From positions 1,736,001 through 1,800,000 of the forward strand of contig JAHBUD010000001.1 of NCBI GenBank assembly GCA_019638255.1: 64,000 nucleotides of DNA, written 5' to 3'. Below are positions 1 to 9,088 of the stretch, one piece after another. This DNA comes from Cyclobacteriaceae bacterium. GTDB taxonomy: Bacteria; Bacteroidota; Bacteroidia; Cytophagales; Cyclobacteriaceae. Under the pieces are notes generated by a model that did no database searches, was not told the origin of the DNA, and worked only from the letters and a program-made list of their open reading frames with translations. A program made the position numbers and the translations under genes. Within the stretch, counting starts at the first letter, position 1. The number at the start of each line of letters is the position of its first letter.

Positions 1-1162
1 AAAATGACAGCCCGCCAACAACCTTGTATTTGATGTTCATTCTGCGCAGTGCTTCTTCCATGGCACGCGACTGGCTGTTGGTACGGTACAGGATTACAAA
101 ATCACTGAACTTAAGTTGGTGCTGCATCTTTTCTTCAAAGATTGAGGATGCCACCAGGCGGCCTTCCTCATTATCCGAAACAGCCTTAATGAGCTCGATC
201 AGGTTTCCTTCTTCATTGGCCGTCCAAACGGTTTTAGGAAGCTGCGCTTTATTTTTTTGGATAACCGTATTCGCGGCTTCTACAATGGTTTGTGTAGAGC
301 GGTAATTCTGTTCCAGTTTAAAAATTTTCAGGTCGGGGTAGTCGCGTTCAAAATTCAGGATGTTGGTAATGTCGGCCCCGCGAAAACCGTAAATGCTCTG
401 CGCATCATCACCAACCACGCAAATGTTTTCCCACATCGAGCAAAGCTTGCGGATGATAAAGTACTGGCACAAGTTGGTATCCTGAAACTCGTCTACCAAT
501 ACGTATTTTATTCTGTTCTGATATTTGTTCAGTGCTTCCAAATGCTCCTTGAAGAGCTTGTCGGTATTGAACAATAAATCATCAAAATCCATGGCACCGG
601 CCTTGAAGCAACGCAGGGCATAGGTTTTATAGATGTTACCGATCTCGGGGCGCATGTTGGAAGCATCATCGCTGCGCAACTCCGGGTTAGCCAGATAGTC
701 CTGCCAGCCAATCAGGCTGTTCTTGGCAGCCGATATCCGGTTGTATACGGTGTTTGGCTTGTAGGTAGCATCATCGAGGCCAAGTTCTTTTATGATGGTC
801 TTCAGGAGGGATTTTGAATCGTCCGTATCGTAGATGGTGAAGCTTTTCGCGTAGCCCAGCAGGTGTGCTTCGGCCCTTAATATGCGGGCGAATACGGAGT
901 GAAAGGTCCCCATCCACAGGTTTCGGGCATCGCTGCCAACAACAGTTTCAATCCGCTCGCGCATTTCTTTGGCTGCTTTGTTGGTAAACGTAAGCGCCAT
1001 GATGCTGAACGGGTCAACTTGTTTTTCACGAATCAGGTGTGCAATGCGGAAGGTAAGCACGCGCGTTTTACCGGATCCGGCCCCGGCTATGATCATGGTG
1101 GGGCCTTCTGTGTTGATTACTCCCTCACGTTGTGCGTCATTCAGTTGATCCAGGTAATCCAT
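1..1162 (-). CDS. uvrD: ATP-dependent DNA helicase UvrD/PcrA family (N-terminal part, cut by window edge)
   Basis: Superfamily 1A 3'-5' DNA helicase acting in DNA repair and replication-fork processing. Reading the minus strand from an ATG at 1162 gives an open frame that runs off the left edge (387 codons visible). Visible motifs in order: Q-like motif LNDAQREGV (residues 7-15), Walker A AGAGSGKT (26-33), motif Ia ALTFTNKAAKEMRER, motif II LVDEFQDTN, motif III VVGDDAQSIYGFRGA and motif IV LEQNYRS. The C-terminal half lies outside the window, so UvrD, PcrA and Rep cannot be separated. The gene is divergent from the TcmP-like gene at 1279. Family assignment is certain; the exact paralogue is not. 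Confidence 0.95.
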   Translation of the reverse strand, partial: MDYLDQLNDAQREGVINTEGPTMIIAGAGSGKTRVLTFRIAHLIREKQVDPFSIMALTFTNKAAKEMRERIETVVGSDARNLWMGTFHSVFARILRAEAHLLGYAKSFTIYDTDDSKSLLKTIIKELGLDDATYKPNTVYNRISAAKNSLIGWQDYLANPELRSDDASNMRPEIGNIYKTYALRCFKAGAMDFDDLLFNTDKLFKEHLEALNKYQNRIKYVLVDEFQDTNLCQYFIIRKLCSMWENICVVGDDAQSIYGFRGADITNILNFERDYPDLKIFKLEQNYRSTQTIVEAANTVIQKNKAQLPKTVWTANEEGNLIELIKAVSDNEEGRLVASSIFEEKMQHQLKFSDFVILYRTNSQSRAMEEALRRMNIKYKVVGGLSF

Positions 1163-1253
1163 ATCGGGCTGCAAATTAATCGATGATTGGATTGAATTAA
1201 GTTCCGGTGAACATTTTTTGCTGAACACATTGAAATTATTCTTCCGATCGGTA

Positions 1254-1261
1254 TACTTTTG
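1254..1261 (+). promoter_or_regulatory. Probable -7 element (TACTTTTG) of the TcmP-like gene
   Basis: TACTTTTG matches the Bacteroidota -7 consensus TAnnTTTG and lies 17 bases before the chosen start at 1279. A clear TTTG -33 box at the usual distance is not visible, so this is a half-match only. Confidence 0.35.
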
Positions 1262-1278
1262 TTAAACCATTTCATTCA

Positions 1279-2127
1279 TTGCCACGATCTGATTATTCTT
1301 TTTTCGTTAATGATGGGTTTCCCATTACGGCAGCCGAACCTTGGTTTAAAGTAAAAGTTCAACTCATCCAGCGGTATTTACGGTCTTTTGTTACACACTG
1401 CGCTGAAAAATCGGATGAGATTATTGTGGTTGATTTATTTGCCGGCAGCGGGTTGTATTCGTTAGGCTACCAAAAGGAATTATTTCCCGGTTCGTGCCTG
1501 GCTTCGCTGCAAGCGGATTTACCGATTTCAAAATGGATTTTCTGTGAGCGCGACCCTGAATTTGCCTGGGCGCTAAAGGTGCGGGTGAACAAATACTTCA
1601 AAGGAAAGAACGTATTGATTTTTGAAGACGCATTGGATAAGCTGCCGGAAAAACTGAAATACTATGTACCCGTTTCAAAGCGGGGGTATCGGGTAAGCGT
1701 GTTTTGTATTGTTGATCCGTTTGCCATTGACGTGCCGATGACGATGTTAAACACCTTGCACGAGGCAGGCTTTAGCTTTGTTATACCGTTTACCTTTAGC
1801 CTTAACGACAGGCACAACTTTCGTTTTTACCTGAGTGAACATCGTGAAAAACTGAAGAAATTTTTGGGAGAGGATAGGGATGTTGAAAAGCTCGATGATT
1901 CCAAAAGTAACCTGGAGTTTTACAAGCGAAGCGTTCGGATTATACGGAATAATATGCTGGTGATGGGCATGAACAGCTCGTTGTCGGTTCAGCGACTTGA
2001 TTCCGGTTTGATGGAGTTGCCGATTTATTATATAGGAATTTTTTCAAAACTATACCCTGCCCGGATTATCCAGCGCGAGGTGGAGGAAACCGTCCGCAAT
2101 CAATTCACCTTGTTTGATGCAGTGTGA
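1279..2127 (+). CDS. Three-Cys-motif partner protein TcmP-like
   Basis: Resembles the TcmP (three-Cys-motif partner) family. An N-terminal WFKVKVQLIQRYLRSF helix is followed by a Rossmann-like VVDLFAGSGLYSLG segment (about residues 50-63) and a GSCLASL segment, the pattern seen in TcmP proteins as FAGPGxY..GSPL. A second acidic strand IVDPFAID lies near residue 150. The biochemical role is unknown; the fold suggests a methyltransferase-like protein. In many genomes TcmP sits beside a DUF5131 (phage Gp37/Gp68-type) partner, but no such gene is adjacent here. The only usable start in frame is a TTG at 1279, so the N-terminus is uncertain. Confidence 0.7.
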   Translation: MPRSDYSFFVNDGFPITAAEPWFKVKVQLIQRYLRSFVTHCAEKSDEIIVVDLFAGSGLYSLGYQKELFPGSCLASLQADLPISKWIFCERDPEFAWALKVRVNKYFKGKNVLIFEDALDKLPEKLKYYVPVSKRGYRVSVFCIVDPFAIDVPMTMLNTLHEAGFSFVIPFTFSLNDRHNFRFYLSEHREKLKKFLGEDRDVEKLDDSKSNLEFYKRSVRIIRNNMLVMGMNSSLSVQRLDSGLMELPIYYIGIFSKLYPARIIQREVEETVRNQFTLFDAV

Positions 2128-2171
2128 TCTTCCGAAATATTGCGCTATGTTTATGCGCTTAAGCTAAAGCT

Positions 2172-2747
2172 ATGATCAAGATTGGCGATGTACTGGTATC
2201 GGATGATATAAAGGAAAAGGAGTTCGTCTGTAATTTAGAAAAGTGCAAAGGCGCCTGTTGCGTGGAAGGCGACTATGGCGCACCACTGGAAGATGATGAA
2301 CTTGAGATACTAAAGAACATTTACCCCCAGGTAAAGCCCTACCTTACTCCAGAGGGGATTAAAGCCATTGAAGAGCAAGGCACACACGTGTTGGACGATG
2401 ATGGCGATTTCTCCACCCCCACCATTGGCGGTAAAGAATGTGCCTATGCGTTGTATGATGATAAAGGCATATTGAAATGCGGCATTGAACAGGCCTATTA
2501 TGATGGTAAGGTTACATGGAAGAAACCCATCTCGTGTCATTTATATCCCATTCGCATCACCAAAAAGAAAAATTTTGAAGCGGTGAATTATCACAAGTGG
2601 AGCATTTGCTCACCCGCTTGCGCGCTGGGCAAAGAATTGCAGGTACCCCTCTATAAATTTCTGAAAGAACCATTGGTGAGAAAATACGGACAGGCGTGGT
2701 ATGATGAATTGGTACGTGAGATTGAGAAGGTAGAGCCTGCGAAATAA
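2172..2747 (+). CDS. DUF3109 family cysteine-rich protein
   Basis: 191-residue DUF3109 protein. The family signature [19 protein letters not shown] (Cys 20, 25, 29, 30) is followed by further cysteines in [19 protein letters not shown] and ICSPAC. This is the same cysteine layout as the YkgJ-like putative metal-chelating proteins, so a bound Zn or Fe-S centre is likely. No biochemical function is established for DUF3109 that I can name. It lies 44 bases after the TcmP-like gene on the same strand and is convergent with accC; the shared spacer holds a hairpin terminator. Start ATG at 2172, with a weak TATGTTTA -7-like sequence at 2146. Confidence 0.85.
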   Translation: MIKIGDVLVSDDIKEKEFVCNLEKCKGACCVEGDYGAPLEDDELEILKNIYPQVKPYLTPEGIKAIEEQGTHVLDDDGDFSTPTIGGKECAYALYDDKGILKCGIEQAYYDGKVTWKKPISCHLYPIRITKKKNFEAVNYHKWSICSPACALGKELQVPLYKFLKEPLVRKYGQAWYDELVREIEKVEPAK

Positions 2748-2844
2748 GTTTTCATTGTGAATCCGATGAAAGCGCCATGCTCTTTTATATTCGATTTTCT
2801 ATTATTTTACAAAATTCTGTTCGAACCTAAGCGTCCTCTTCGAG

Positions 2845-2863
2845 TGACACCGAACGAGTGAGA
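2845..2863. repeat. Short intergenic sequence resembling the one at 13388
   Basis: GTGACACCGAACGAGTGAG shares the core ACACCGA..ACGAG with TCACACCGAGGAACGAGGTG at 13389. Both are in gene-free spacers, which suggests copies of a dispersed degenerate intergenic element; two copies are too few to be sure. Confidence 0.3.
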
Positions 2864-2867
2864 ACAA

Positions 2868-2899
2868 AAAAGCCCGGAAATACCGGGCTCTAATTTTTG
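2868..2899 (-). terminator. Rho-independent terminator after accC (bidirectional)
   Basis: Perfect 7-bp stem AGCCCGG (2872-2878) / CCGGGCT (2884-2890) with a 5-base loop. On the minus strand it is followed by TTTTTTG, ending the accC transcription unit. On the plus strand it is followed by CTAATTTTTG, so it can also serve the DUF3109 gene. Confidence 0.85.
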
Positions 2900-2904
2900 A
2901 TTCT

Positions 2905-4254
2905 TTATTTCAAGTCATTGAAATCAAACGAAGTTTCCAAAAATTTGGTGGTAAACTTACCCGACCTGAAAATAGCATTGTCCATAAGCTTAATATGGAA
3001 GGGTATAGTGGTTTTAATACCTTCTATCACAAACTCCTGTAATGCGCGCTTCATGCGGGTAATCACTTCTTCTCTTGACTGACCGCTTACAATCAGTTTG
3101 GCAATCATAGAGTCGTAGTTAGGTGGAATCGTGTACCCTGCATACACGTGGCTATCAATGCGAATACCATGGCCACCGGGCAAATGCAGGTTGGTGATTT
3201 TTCCAGGCGAAGGGCGGAAACCGTTGGCTGGATCCTCAGCGTTAATACGGCATTCCATCGAAAATAAGTTCGGGAAATAATTCTTTCCCGAAATGGGCAC
3301 ACCAGCAGCTACTTTTAATTGCTCTTTAATTAAGTCGTAGTCGGTAACTTCTTCGGTAATCGGGTGCTCAACCTGAATACGGGTGTTCATTTCCATGAAG
3401 TAGAACTTGCCGTGCTTATCCACCAAAAACTCGATGGTTCCGGCACCTTCGTAGTTAATCGCTTGTGCGCCTTTAATGGCCGCTTCTCCCATTTGTTCGC
3501 GCAGCTCCTGGCTTACAATAGGTGAGGGAGTTTCTTCAACCAGTTTCTGGTGTCTGCGTTGAATGGAGCAGTCACGTTCAGAGAGGTGGCACACCTTTCC
3601 GTATTGATCGCCCACAATCTGTATTTCAATGTGGCGAGGTTCTTCCACAAATTTTTCGAGGTATAAGCCATCGTTTCCAAAGGCAGCACCGGCTTCACGC
3701 CTGGCATCATCCCAGGCTTTTTGAAATTCGCTTTCATCGTTGATGATACGCATACCCTTACCACCACCACCGGCTGTTGCTTTTACAATCACAGGGTACC
3801 CAACATCTTTTGCGAGTTTTACGCCTTCTTCCATGGAACTGAGCAATCCGTCTGATCCGGGAATGGTAGGAACACCAGCTTTCTTCATGGTGTCCTTGGC
3901 GGTTGACTTATCGCCCATGGATTCAATCATGGCAGGGGTGGGTCCTATAAATTTGATACCATACTCATGACAGATCGCAGAAAATTCGGCACGCTCAGAA
4001 AGAAAGCCATAGCCCGGGTGAATGGCATCGGCATTGGTAATTTCAGCGGCAGAAATTATACGGGGAATATTTAAGTAAGAATCTTTGCTGGGGGCTGCAC
4101 CGATACACACGGCTTCATCGGCAAATCGTACGTGAAGACTATCCTTATCGGCAGTTGAATAAACGGCAACCGTTTTAATGCCCATTTCACGGCACGTACG
4201 AATAACGCGCAGTGCAATTTCTCCCCGGTTGGCAATCAGTATTTTTTTGAACAT
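2905..4254 (-). CDS. accC: Acetyl-CoA carboxylase, biotin carboxylase subunit
   Basis: Catalyses ATP- and bicarbonate-dependent carboxylation of the biotin on AccB, the first half-reaction of fatty-acid synthesis. At 449 residues it has the full bacterial AccC length. It shows the biotin-carboxylase N-terminal domain ([16 protein letters not shown]), the ATP-grasp glycine-rich loop GGGGKGMR (about residue 163), HIEIQIVGD, the catalytic strand [19 protein letters not shown] (about residue 290) and the C-terminal RINAEDP segment. It lies about 106 bases after accB and is the last gene of the minus-strand cluster, ending at the 2868 terminator. The spacer to accB contains a degenerate repeat and could hold a separate signal. 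Confidence 0.98.
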   Translation of the reverse strand: MFKKILIANRGEIALRVIRTCREMGIKTVAVYSTADKDSLHVRFADEAVCIGAAPSKDSYLNIPRIISAAEITNADAIHPGYGFLSERAEFSAICHEYGIKFIGPTPAMIESMGDKSTAKDTMKKAGVPTIPGSDGLLSSMEEGVKLAKDVGYPVIVKATAGGGGKGMRIINDESEFQKAWDDARREAGAAFGNDGLYLEKFVEEPRHIEIQIVGDQYGKVCHLSERDCSIQRRHQKLVEETPSPIVSQELREQMGEAAIKGAQAINYEGAGTIEFLVDKHGKFYFMEMNTRIQVEHPITEEVTDYDLIKEQLKVAAGVPISGKNYFPNLFSMECRINAEDPANGFRPSPGKITNLHLPGGHGIRIDSHVYAGYTIPPNYDSMIAKLIVSGQSREEVITRMKRALQEFVIEGIKTTIPFHIKLMDNAIFRSGKFTTKFLETSFDFNDLK

Positions 4255-4259
4255 AGTGG

Positions 4260-4360
4260 TCGGTTTTTCGGGTTTCGGGATTCGGGTTTCGGGATTCGTG
4301 TTACGAGTTTCGGTTAGATAACATTACATCAACCCGTAACCGCAACCCGTAACGCGATAA
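4260..4360. repeat. Degenerate TTCGGG-rich tandem repeat between accB and accC
   Basis: TTTCGGGATTCG occurs at 4273-4284 and again at 4287-4298 (period 14), preceded by a partial copy and followed by diverging units. The right part (CCCGTAACCGCAACCCGTAACG) is a related sequence in opposite sense. No ORF is present. It looks like a low-complexity intergenic element rather than an operator. Confidence 0.55.
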
Positions 4361-4921
4361 TTAATCGGGCTCAACAACAAACAGCACCTGATCGTATTCA
4401 ACCGGTGTTGCATTTTCAACATTGATCTTTACGATGGTACCGGATACTTCCGATTCAATTTCATTGAAAAGTTTCATGGCTTCAATGATACAAAGTGTTT
4501 GACCTTTCGACACCTTATCACCAACTGAAACAAAAACCGGAGAATCCGGATTTGCAGAGCGATAGAATGTGCCGATCATTGGTGATTTTATTTCAATTGT
4601 ATTTTTACCCGCAGCTGTTTCAACGGCAGGAGCAGGTTTTTGTGCCGGAATTTGTGCGGCTTGTTGCGCAGGGGCAGGAGCCTGAACCGGAGCTGCGGCC
4701 ATCATAGGGGCAGATGATGTCAATACTTTTTGATCGGGCTCACGTTTGATGTGAAGCTTTAATTCACCGGTTTCAATGTTCACTTCATTCAAACCTGTTT
4801 TTGAAATAAACTCAATGAGGTCGCGGATTTCTGATGTTTTCATGTTGTTTGAGTTATTGGATGAAAGTCCGGTTGGCTTTGTTCCATTTTTAGGTGTTCT
4901 TGATGCTTTACTTTTTGCCAT
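4361..4921 (-). CDS. accB: Acetyl-CoA carboxylase biotin carboxyl carrier protein
   Basis: Carries the biotin carboxylated by AccC and passes CO2 to acetyl-CoA through AccAD (not in this window). It has an N-terminal helical domain ([17 protein letters not shown]), an Ala/Pro/Gln-rich flexible linker and a C-terminal biotinyl domain with the [12 protein letters not shown] motif; the Lys of EAMK is the biotinylation site (about residue 150). The start at 4921 gives 186 residues including a basic Ser/Asn-rich 26-residue N-terminal extension. The more usual BCCP start would be the ATG at 4843 (MKTSEIRD). I keep 4921 because it leaves only 11 bases after efp, but either is possible. Confidence 0.95.
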   Translation of the reverse strand: MAKSKASRTPKNGTKPTGLSSNNSNNMKTSEIRDLIEFISKTGLNEVNIETGELKLHIKREPDQKVLTSSAPMMAAAPVQAPAPAQQAAQIPAQKPAPAVETAAGKNTIEIKSPMIGTFYRSANPDSPVFVSVGDKVSKGQTLCIIEAMKLFNEIESEVSGTIVKINVENATPVEYDQVLFVVEPD

Positions 4922-4932
4922 GATGCACTTGG

Positions 4933-5496
4933 TTATTTTACACGTTCAATGTATGCCCCGGTGTGTGTGTCAATTTTTACTTTGTCACCCGTGTTGATGA
5001 ATAAAGGTACGCGTATTTCTGCTCCATTTTCAAGTGTGGCAGCTTTTAGGGTTCGGGTAGCTGTATCGCCCTGAACACCAGGCTCTGTATATTGGATTTC
5101 CATCACAACACTGGGCGGAGCTTCCGCTGTAATGGGCGATGTTCCGTTTTCAAAAGCAATTAACAAGGTAACGCCTTCTTTTATATAATTGAATGAATCG
5201 CCAAGCAGTGCTTTATCGAGATAAATCTGATCAAAAGTTTCATTATCCATGCACACTAAACTATCTCCTTCCGGATAGAGGTATTGATATTCCTTGGTTT
5301 CAACGCGTAAAATTTCAATCTCATCACCAGGCCTGAACCGGTTCTCGGCAATTTTTCCATTCCGTATGTTTCGCATTTTAACCTGATAAAATGCCCTTAA
5401 GTTGCCGGGTGTGCGATGTTGCAGTTCTTCAATCTGGAGTATTTCTCCATTGTATCGTACATAATTTCCCCTGCTCAAATCTGAAATAGTAGCCAT
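4933..5496 (-). CDS. efp: Translation elongation factor P
   Basis: Binds between the P and E sites and relieves ribosome stalling at polyproline stretches. At 187 residues it has the usual three-domain length, and the C-terminal signature [13 protein letters not shown] is intact. The domain I loop that normally carries the modified Lys/Arg reads [10 protein letters not shown]: Asn32 stands where E. coli has Lys34. No EpmA/EpmB/EarP-type modification gene is seen nearby. The gene lies between fabH and accB in a tight minus-strand cluster, an arrangement common in Bacteroidota. Confidence 0.97.
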   Translation of the reverse strand: MATISDLSRGNYVRYNGEILQIEELQHRTPGNLRAFYQVKMRNIRNGKIAENRFRPGDEIEILRVETKEYQYLYPEGDSLVCMDNETFDQIYLDKALLGDSFNYIKEGVTLLIAFENGTSPITAEAPPSVVMEIQYTEPGVQGDTATRTLKAATLENGAEIRVPLFINTGDKVKIDTHTGAYIERVK

Positions 5497-5540
5497 GACT
5501 AATGTTTAAAAATCAAAAATCTAAAGTGTTAAATTGAAAA

Positions 5541-6533
5541 TCAATTATACGCCCATTTTACATAAATGGCTCCCCATGTAAATCCTCCACCAAAAGCTGC
5601 GAGTATAAGGTTATCACCTTTCTTGAGTTTATTTTCATAATCCCACAGAAGCAAGGGAATAGTACCGGCAGTTGTATTGCCGTACTTCTCAATGTTCATC
5701 ATCACTTTGCTATCGGATACGCCCATGCGGTTTGCGGTAGCATCAATGATGCGTTTATTGGCCTGATGGGGAACCAGCCAGGCAACATCGTCACCCTTCA
5801 GGTTATTTCGTTCCATCACTTGGGCTGAAATATCGGCCATGTTGGTAACGGCAAATTTAAACACGGCTGATCCTTCCTGGTAAACGTAGTGTTGTTGCGC
5901 ATCGATGGAGGCATGGGTAGCAGGTATGCGGCTACCTCCGGCTTTCATGTGCAGGTAGTTGGCACCCGATCCATCACTCTTGTGCAGCGAGTCCATAATA
6001 CCCACTTCTTCTGTTGTTGGCTCCAGCAACACTGCACCTGCACCATCACCAAATATGATACAGGTTGTACGATCTTTATAATTAATGATGGATGACATTT
6101 TATCGCCCCCTATAACAACTACTTTTTTATAGGTGCCTGATTCGATGAATTTGGCTCCGGTAGTAAGCGCATAAATAAAACCTGAGCATGCCGCGCTGAT
6201 ATCGTAGCTGAAAGCATTGGTTGCTCCTACCTGATCTGCAACCAGGTTAGCCGTTGCCGGAAAGGGCATATCCGGAGTAACCGTTGCAAAGATTATCAGG
6301 TCGATTGTCTTCGGATCGGTGTTTGTTTTTTGAAGCAACTCTTTCACAGCTTCGGCTCCCATATAGGAGGTACCCAGTCCTTCACCCTTTAGAATTCTTC
6401 GTTCTTTGATACCTGTGCGTGACGTTATCCATTCATCATTGGTATCCACCATGGTTTCGAGTTCCTTGTTGGTGAGGATGTAATCGGGTACATAACCGCC
6501 TACTCCTGTAATTGCTGCGTGAATTTTTGTCAT
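5541..6533 (-). CDS. fabH: 3-oxoacyl-[acyl-carrier-protein] synthase III
   Basis: Condenses an acyl-CoA primer with malonyl-ACP to start fatty-acid synthesis; in Bacteroidota it usually accepts branched primers (family knowledge, not visible here). 330 residues, full length. The catalytic triad is visible: Cys116 in [10 protein letters not shown], His in [11 protein letters not shown] and Asn in [19 protein letters not shown] closes the C-terminus. It lies 44 bases before efp in the same operon and shares the pathway with the downstream accB and accC. A plsX gene, often found between rpmF and fabH in other bacteria, is missing from the 155-base spacer upstream. Confidence 0.98.
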   Translation of the reverse strand: MTKIHAAITGVGGYVPDYILTNKELETMVDTNDEWITSRTGIKERRILKGEGLGTSYMGAEAVKELLQKTNTDPKTIDLIIFATVTPDMPFPATANLVADQVGATNAFSYDISAACSGFIYALTTGAKFIESGTYKKVVVIGGDKMSSIINYKDRTTCIIFGDGAGAVLLEPTTEEVGIMDSLHKSDGSGANYLHMKAGGSRIPATHASIDAQQHYVYQEGSAVFKFAVTNMADISAQVMERNNLKGDDVAWLVPHQANKRIIDATANRMGVSDSKVMMNIEKYGNTTAGTIPLLLWDYENKLKKGDNLILAAFGGGFTWGAIYVKWAYN

Positions 6534-6688
6534 GAGCTTTCTGGCTTGGAAAACAGTCTGCCTAAATCCTTTTAAAAAGAAAAAGCCCGACTTCCATCGA
6601 GCGTTTAATAATTCTACTGTAAATCAACATTCTATTATGATGTTGGCTTTGCGGCCAGCTTTCAATGTAAAAATGTGATCAACTGGCA

Positions 6689-6880
6689 TTATGCTAATAC
6701 TTCTTTTTCCATCACCACTTTACCGTTGTAGTAAAGTTTACCTTCGTGCCAGAAAGCACGGTGAGGCAAGTGATGTTCGCCAGTTGTTGGGCATACTACC
6801 AGTTCTTTCGCAAAAGCTTTATAGTGCGTTCTTCTTTTATCTCTTCTGGTTTTCGAGGTTTTTCGTTTCGGATTCGGCAT
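6689..6880 (-). CDS. rpmF: Large ribosomal subunit protein bL32
   Basis: 63-residue L32 with the typical start [24 protein letters not shown] near the middle and the YYNGKVV segment. The four zinc-binding cysteines seen in some L32 proteins are not present (only one Cys, in VCPTTGEHH). It starts 2 bases after the DUF177 gene ends, the near-universal DUF177-rpmF pairing. Confidence 0.98.
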   Translation of the reverse strand: MPNPKRKTSKTRRDKRRTHYKAFAKELVVCPTTGEHHLPHRAFWHEGKLYYNGKVVMEKEVLA

Positions 6881-6882
6881 AA

Positions 6883-7392
6883 CTATTTGTTTTTATTCAA
6901 GTTTTTCAATTTATCCCATCTCGGGTCGGTTTCGTCTTTGTCTTCTTTAGGTTCTGACGTGTAAATAATTTCATCATGTTCTTCATCTTCCTTCCTGAAG
7001 CGCGGATGAAGCTTTTTCATCGGCACGGCCAGGGTTATGAATTCGTACATGAACTGACCAAGCTCGAGACTTTCTGTATTGTATCCGATAACAACAATCT
7101 CATCACTTACTTCTGCCGGTTCATGGCCGAACTTAAAAATGATCTTTCTGTCAACGGCAATCGGAAAATCAAACTCCTCAAGACTCCGGTCGCAAACTAA
7201 CTTAATAGCTCCGCTTAGTGTGAAATTGGCTTCTATGAAGGTTTCGTGCTTATCCAGTGTAACGGAAGCATTTATCGCCCCCGCGGCCACTGTTTCGGCC
7301 CCATATTGCCCAAAAAACTCATCACCGAAAGCATAATCAAACCGGTGAATATTGTTGCTTAAGCCCTGAATATTAACTCGATACGCTTCCAA
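6883..7392 (-). CDS. DUF177 (YceD-like) protein
   Basis: 169 residues. Shows the DUF177 core: a beta-rich middle with [14 protein letters not shown] (about residues 64-77) and a C-terminal acidic stretch ending [10 protein letters not shown], typical of the family. YceD/DUF177 is linked to 23S rRNA/ribosomal protein homeostasis in other bacteria and in plastids; here only the family and its tight coupling to rpmF (2-base gap) are seen. Of the usual CxxC pair only one Cys remains. Confidence 0.9.
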   Translation of the reverse strand: MEAYRVNIQGLSNNIHRFDYAFGDEFFGQYGAETVAAGAINASVTLDKHETFIEANFTLSGAIKLVCDRSLEEFDFPIAVDRKIIFKFGHEPAEVSDEIVVIGYNTESLELGQFMYEFITLAVPMKKLHPRFRKEDEEHDEIIYTSEPKEDKDETDPRWDKLKNLNKNK

Positions 7393-7490
7393 AGAACCAC
7401 CCCAAACGGGTATTAAAAATTAGTCGGCAAATTTAGGATAATTAATGAGATTATAAAAAACCGGGCATGGAAGCGGAAACAGGAGATTAC

Positions 7491-7877
7491 TCACATGAAA
7501 AGAGTCGTAGCGTCTGCCCTCAGCTCTTCACGGGTTTTGCGGCTGAAATGCTGGAGAAAATGGTCGATTACATCCTTTTTAAAGCCCAGTTTAATGGCAA
7601 TGTTCCGGCAAAAAAGGATTTCGCTGTCAAATATATTATGGTCTGCGAATACTAGTTCCACTGTGGTAAAAAGGTATTCGAATTTTTGTTCTGGAGAAAG
7701 GGCACCTAATGTTTCAATGGGCTCAGGTTTCCGGATTAGGGCGGTAACTTCCTGCTCGGGAAAATTTCGCTCTTTAGCAATTTTAAAGATCAGGTCACGC
7801 TCAGCTTTCGCAAAGTGTTTATCTACTTCAGCCAATTGAATTAAAATGTTGAGCAGTTTTTTGGTAACAATATCCAT
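7491..7877 (-). CDS. TerB-like (DjlA N-terminal type) helical protein
   Basis: 128 residues, wholly helical in appearance, with the TerB-type pattern LIQLAEVDKHFAKAERDLIF near the start and VFADHNIFDSEILFCRNI in the middle (two acidic metal-site-like motifs D-x-x-x/DxE). TerB-like proteins are associated with tellurite resistance and stress systems, but isolated short members like this one have no settled function. It lies between pdxA and the DUF177 gene in the same orientation, so it is probably co-transcribed with the cluster. Confidence 0.7.
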   Translation of the reverse strand: MDIVTKKLLNILIQLAEVDKHFAKAERDLIFKIAKERNFPEQEVTALIRKPEPIETLGALSPEQKFEYLFTTVELVFADHNIFDSEILFCRNIAIKLGFKKDVIDHFLQHFSRKTREELRADATTLFM

Positions 7878-7964
7878 GCTGATGAGTATTCCTTAAAAAT
7901 ACGTAATAAATGATGTGTTTTTGTACGCTTCGGGTAAACGGTTGTATAGCTCAGTGAGTTACAT

Positions 7965-8984
7965 TCAATTTTCTTTGGAAGGTATCGTTCTGGAGTTGAC
8001 AATATCAATGGCTGAATAAATGGCCTGTCGAAGGGAAGTTTCATTGGCTTGGTTCTTTCCGGCTATCGCGTAAGCCGTACCATGATCGGGTGATGTTCGT
8101 ACCACCGGAAGCCCTGCGGTATAGTTAACACCATTTTCAAAAGAAAGAAGTTTGAATGGAACCAGCCCCTGATCGTGGTACATGGCCAGTACGCCATCGT
8201 ATCGGGTATAATTTCCGGAAGCAAAAAAACCATCGGCAGGAAAAGGCCCGGCAATGATTTTGCCCTTATTCTTCCAGTCCTGAATGATCGGTTTTAAAAT
8301 ATTTTCATCCTCTGTGCCGATGAGCCCGCCATCACCAGCATGCGGATTAAGCCCCAGTACTGCAAGTTTCGGTTTGTTGATGCCAAAATCTTTACGAAGG
8401 CTTTGCTCCAACAGTTGAAGTTTTGATGTTACCAGTTCCGGGGTGATGTTGGAGGCAACATCTTTCAATGGCACGTGTTCCGTTACTAATCCAACACGCA
8501 GGGTTTCGCTAACCATGAGCATTAAAAAATTCTTGGTTTGAAAAAAATCTGCCAGGTATTCGGTATGCCCTCTGAAAGGAAAGTTATCGCCATGTATAGT
8601 GTTCTTATCGATTGGTGCAGTAACCATTGCATCAATAAGTCCTGCTTTCAAATCTTGTGTTGCCTGTGTCAACGCAAGCCGTGCTGCTGTACCGGCACTT
8701 TTGGAGGGTTTGCCGGGAGTGATTTCAATAACCTCTTCCCAGCAGTTCACAACATTAATGGTTTTGGGAATGTACTGACCTGGACTTTTTATATGTCCAT
8801 AGTTAAACTCTTCAAGGTTAAGTTGCTTTTTATAGAACGACAACACCCGGGTTGAACCGTATACCACGGGTGTAATCAGGTTAGTCAGTCGGCTATCGTT
8901 TAAAGCTTTGATAACAACCTCCGGTCCGATGCCATTCAAATCGCCAACCGTAATTCCGATGCGGGGTTTCTGGGATGTGCTCAT
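7965..8984 (-). CDS. pdxA: 4-hydroxythreonine-4-phosphate dehydrogenase
   Basis: NAD-dependent oxidation step in the DXP-dependent pyridoxal 5'-phosphate pathway. 339 residues, full length. Recognisable segments: GITVGDLNGIGPEV at the start, TAPIDKNTIHG (about 141), FRGHTEYLA with a metal-binding His, GLNPHAGDGGLIG (His) and AMYHDQGLVPFK (His-Asp-Gln), plus the C-terminal RTSPDHGTAYAIAG. The three metal-ligand histidines are all present. It is divergent from rsmA (104-base spacer), and could be the first gene of the minus-strand cluster down to accC. Confidence 0.97.
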   Translation of the reverse strand: MSTSQKPRIGITVGDLNGIGPEVVIKALNDSRLTNLITPVVYGSTRVLSFYKKQLNLEEFNYGHIKSPGQYIPKTINVVNCWEEVIEITPGKPSKSAGTAARLALTQATQDLKAGLIDAMVTAPIDKNTIHGDNFPFRGHTEYLADFFQTKNFLMLMVSETLRVGLVTEHVPLKDVASNITPELVTSKLQLLEQSLRKDFGINKPKLAVLGLNPHAGDGGLIGTEDENILKPIIQDWKNKGKIIAGPFPADGFFASGNYTRYDGVLAMYHDQGLVPFKLLSFENGVNYTAGLPVVRTSPDHGTAYAIAGKNQANETSLRQAIYSAIDIVNSRTIPSKEN

Positions 8985-9075
8985 AATCTTAAAGGATGCT
9001 AGTTACTTAAAATTACAGTTGGTTACAATGAACCGGAACCTGAATCACACATCAATATTCCTCGGCTCAGCTTTG

Positions 9076-9083
9076 TATTTTTG
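9076..9083 (+). promoter_or_regulatory. Probable -7 element (TATTTTTG) of rsmA
   Basis: TATTTTTG matches TAnnTTTG exactly and would place the transcript start almost at the rsmA ATG (9089), i.e. a nearly leaderless mRNA. No good TTTG -33 box lies 19-21 bases upstream. Confidence 0.4.
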
Positions 9084-9088
9084 CGGAT

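Noticed and set aside
24..1186. Plus-strand open frames at 24-305, 257-577 and 899-1186
   Set aside because: They are antisense to the continuous uvrD/pcrA frame on the minus strand, which shows all helicase motifs and runs off the left edge.
4260..4360. Possible CRISPR-like array in the accB-accC spacer
   Set aside because: Units are degenerate, only 12-14 bases long, have no distinct spacers, and no cas genes occur in the window.
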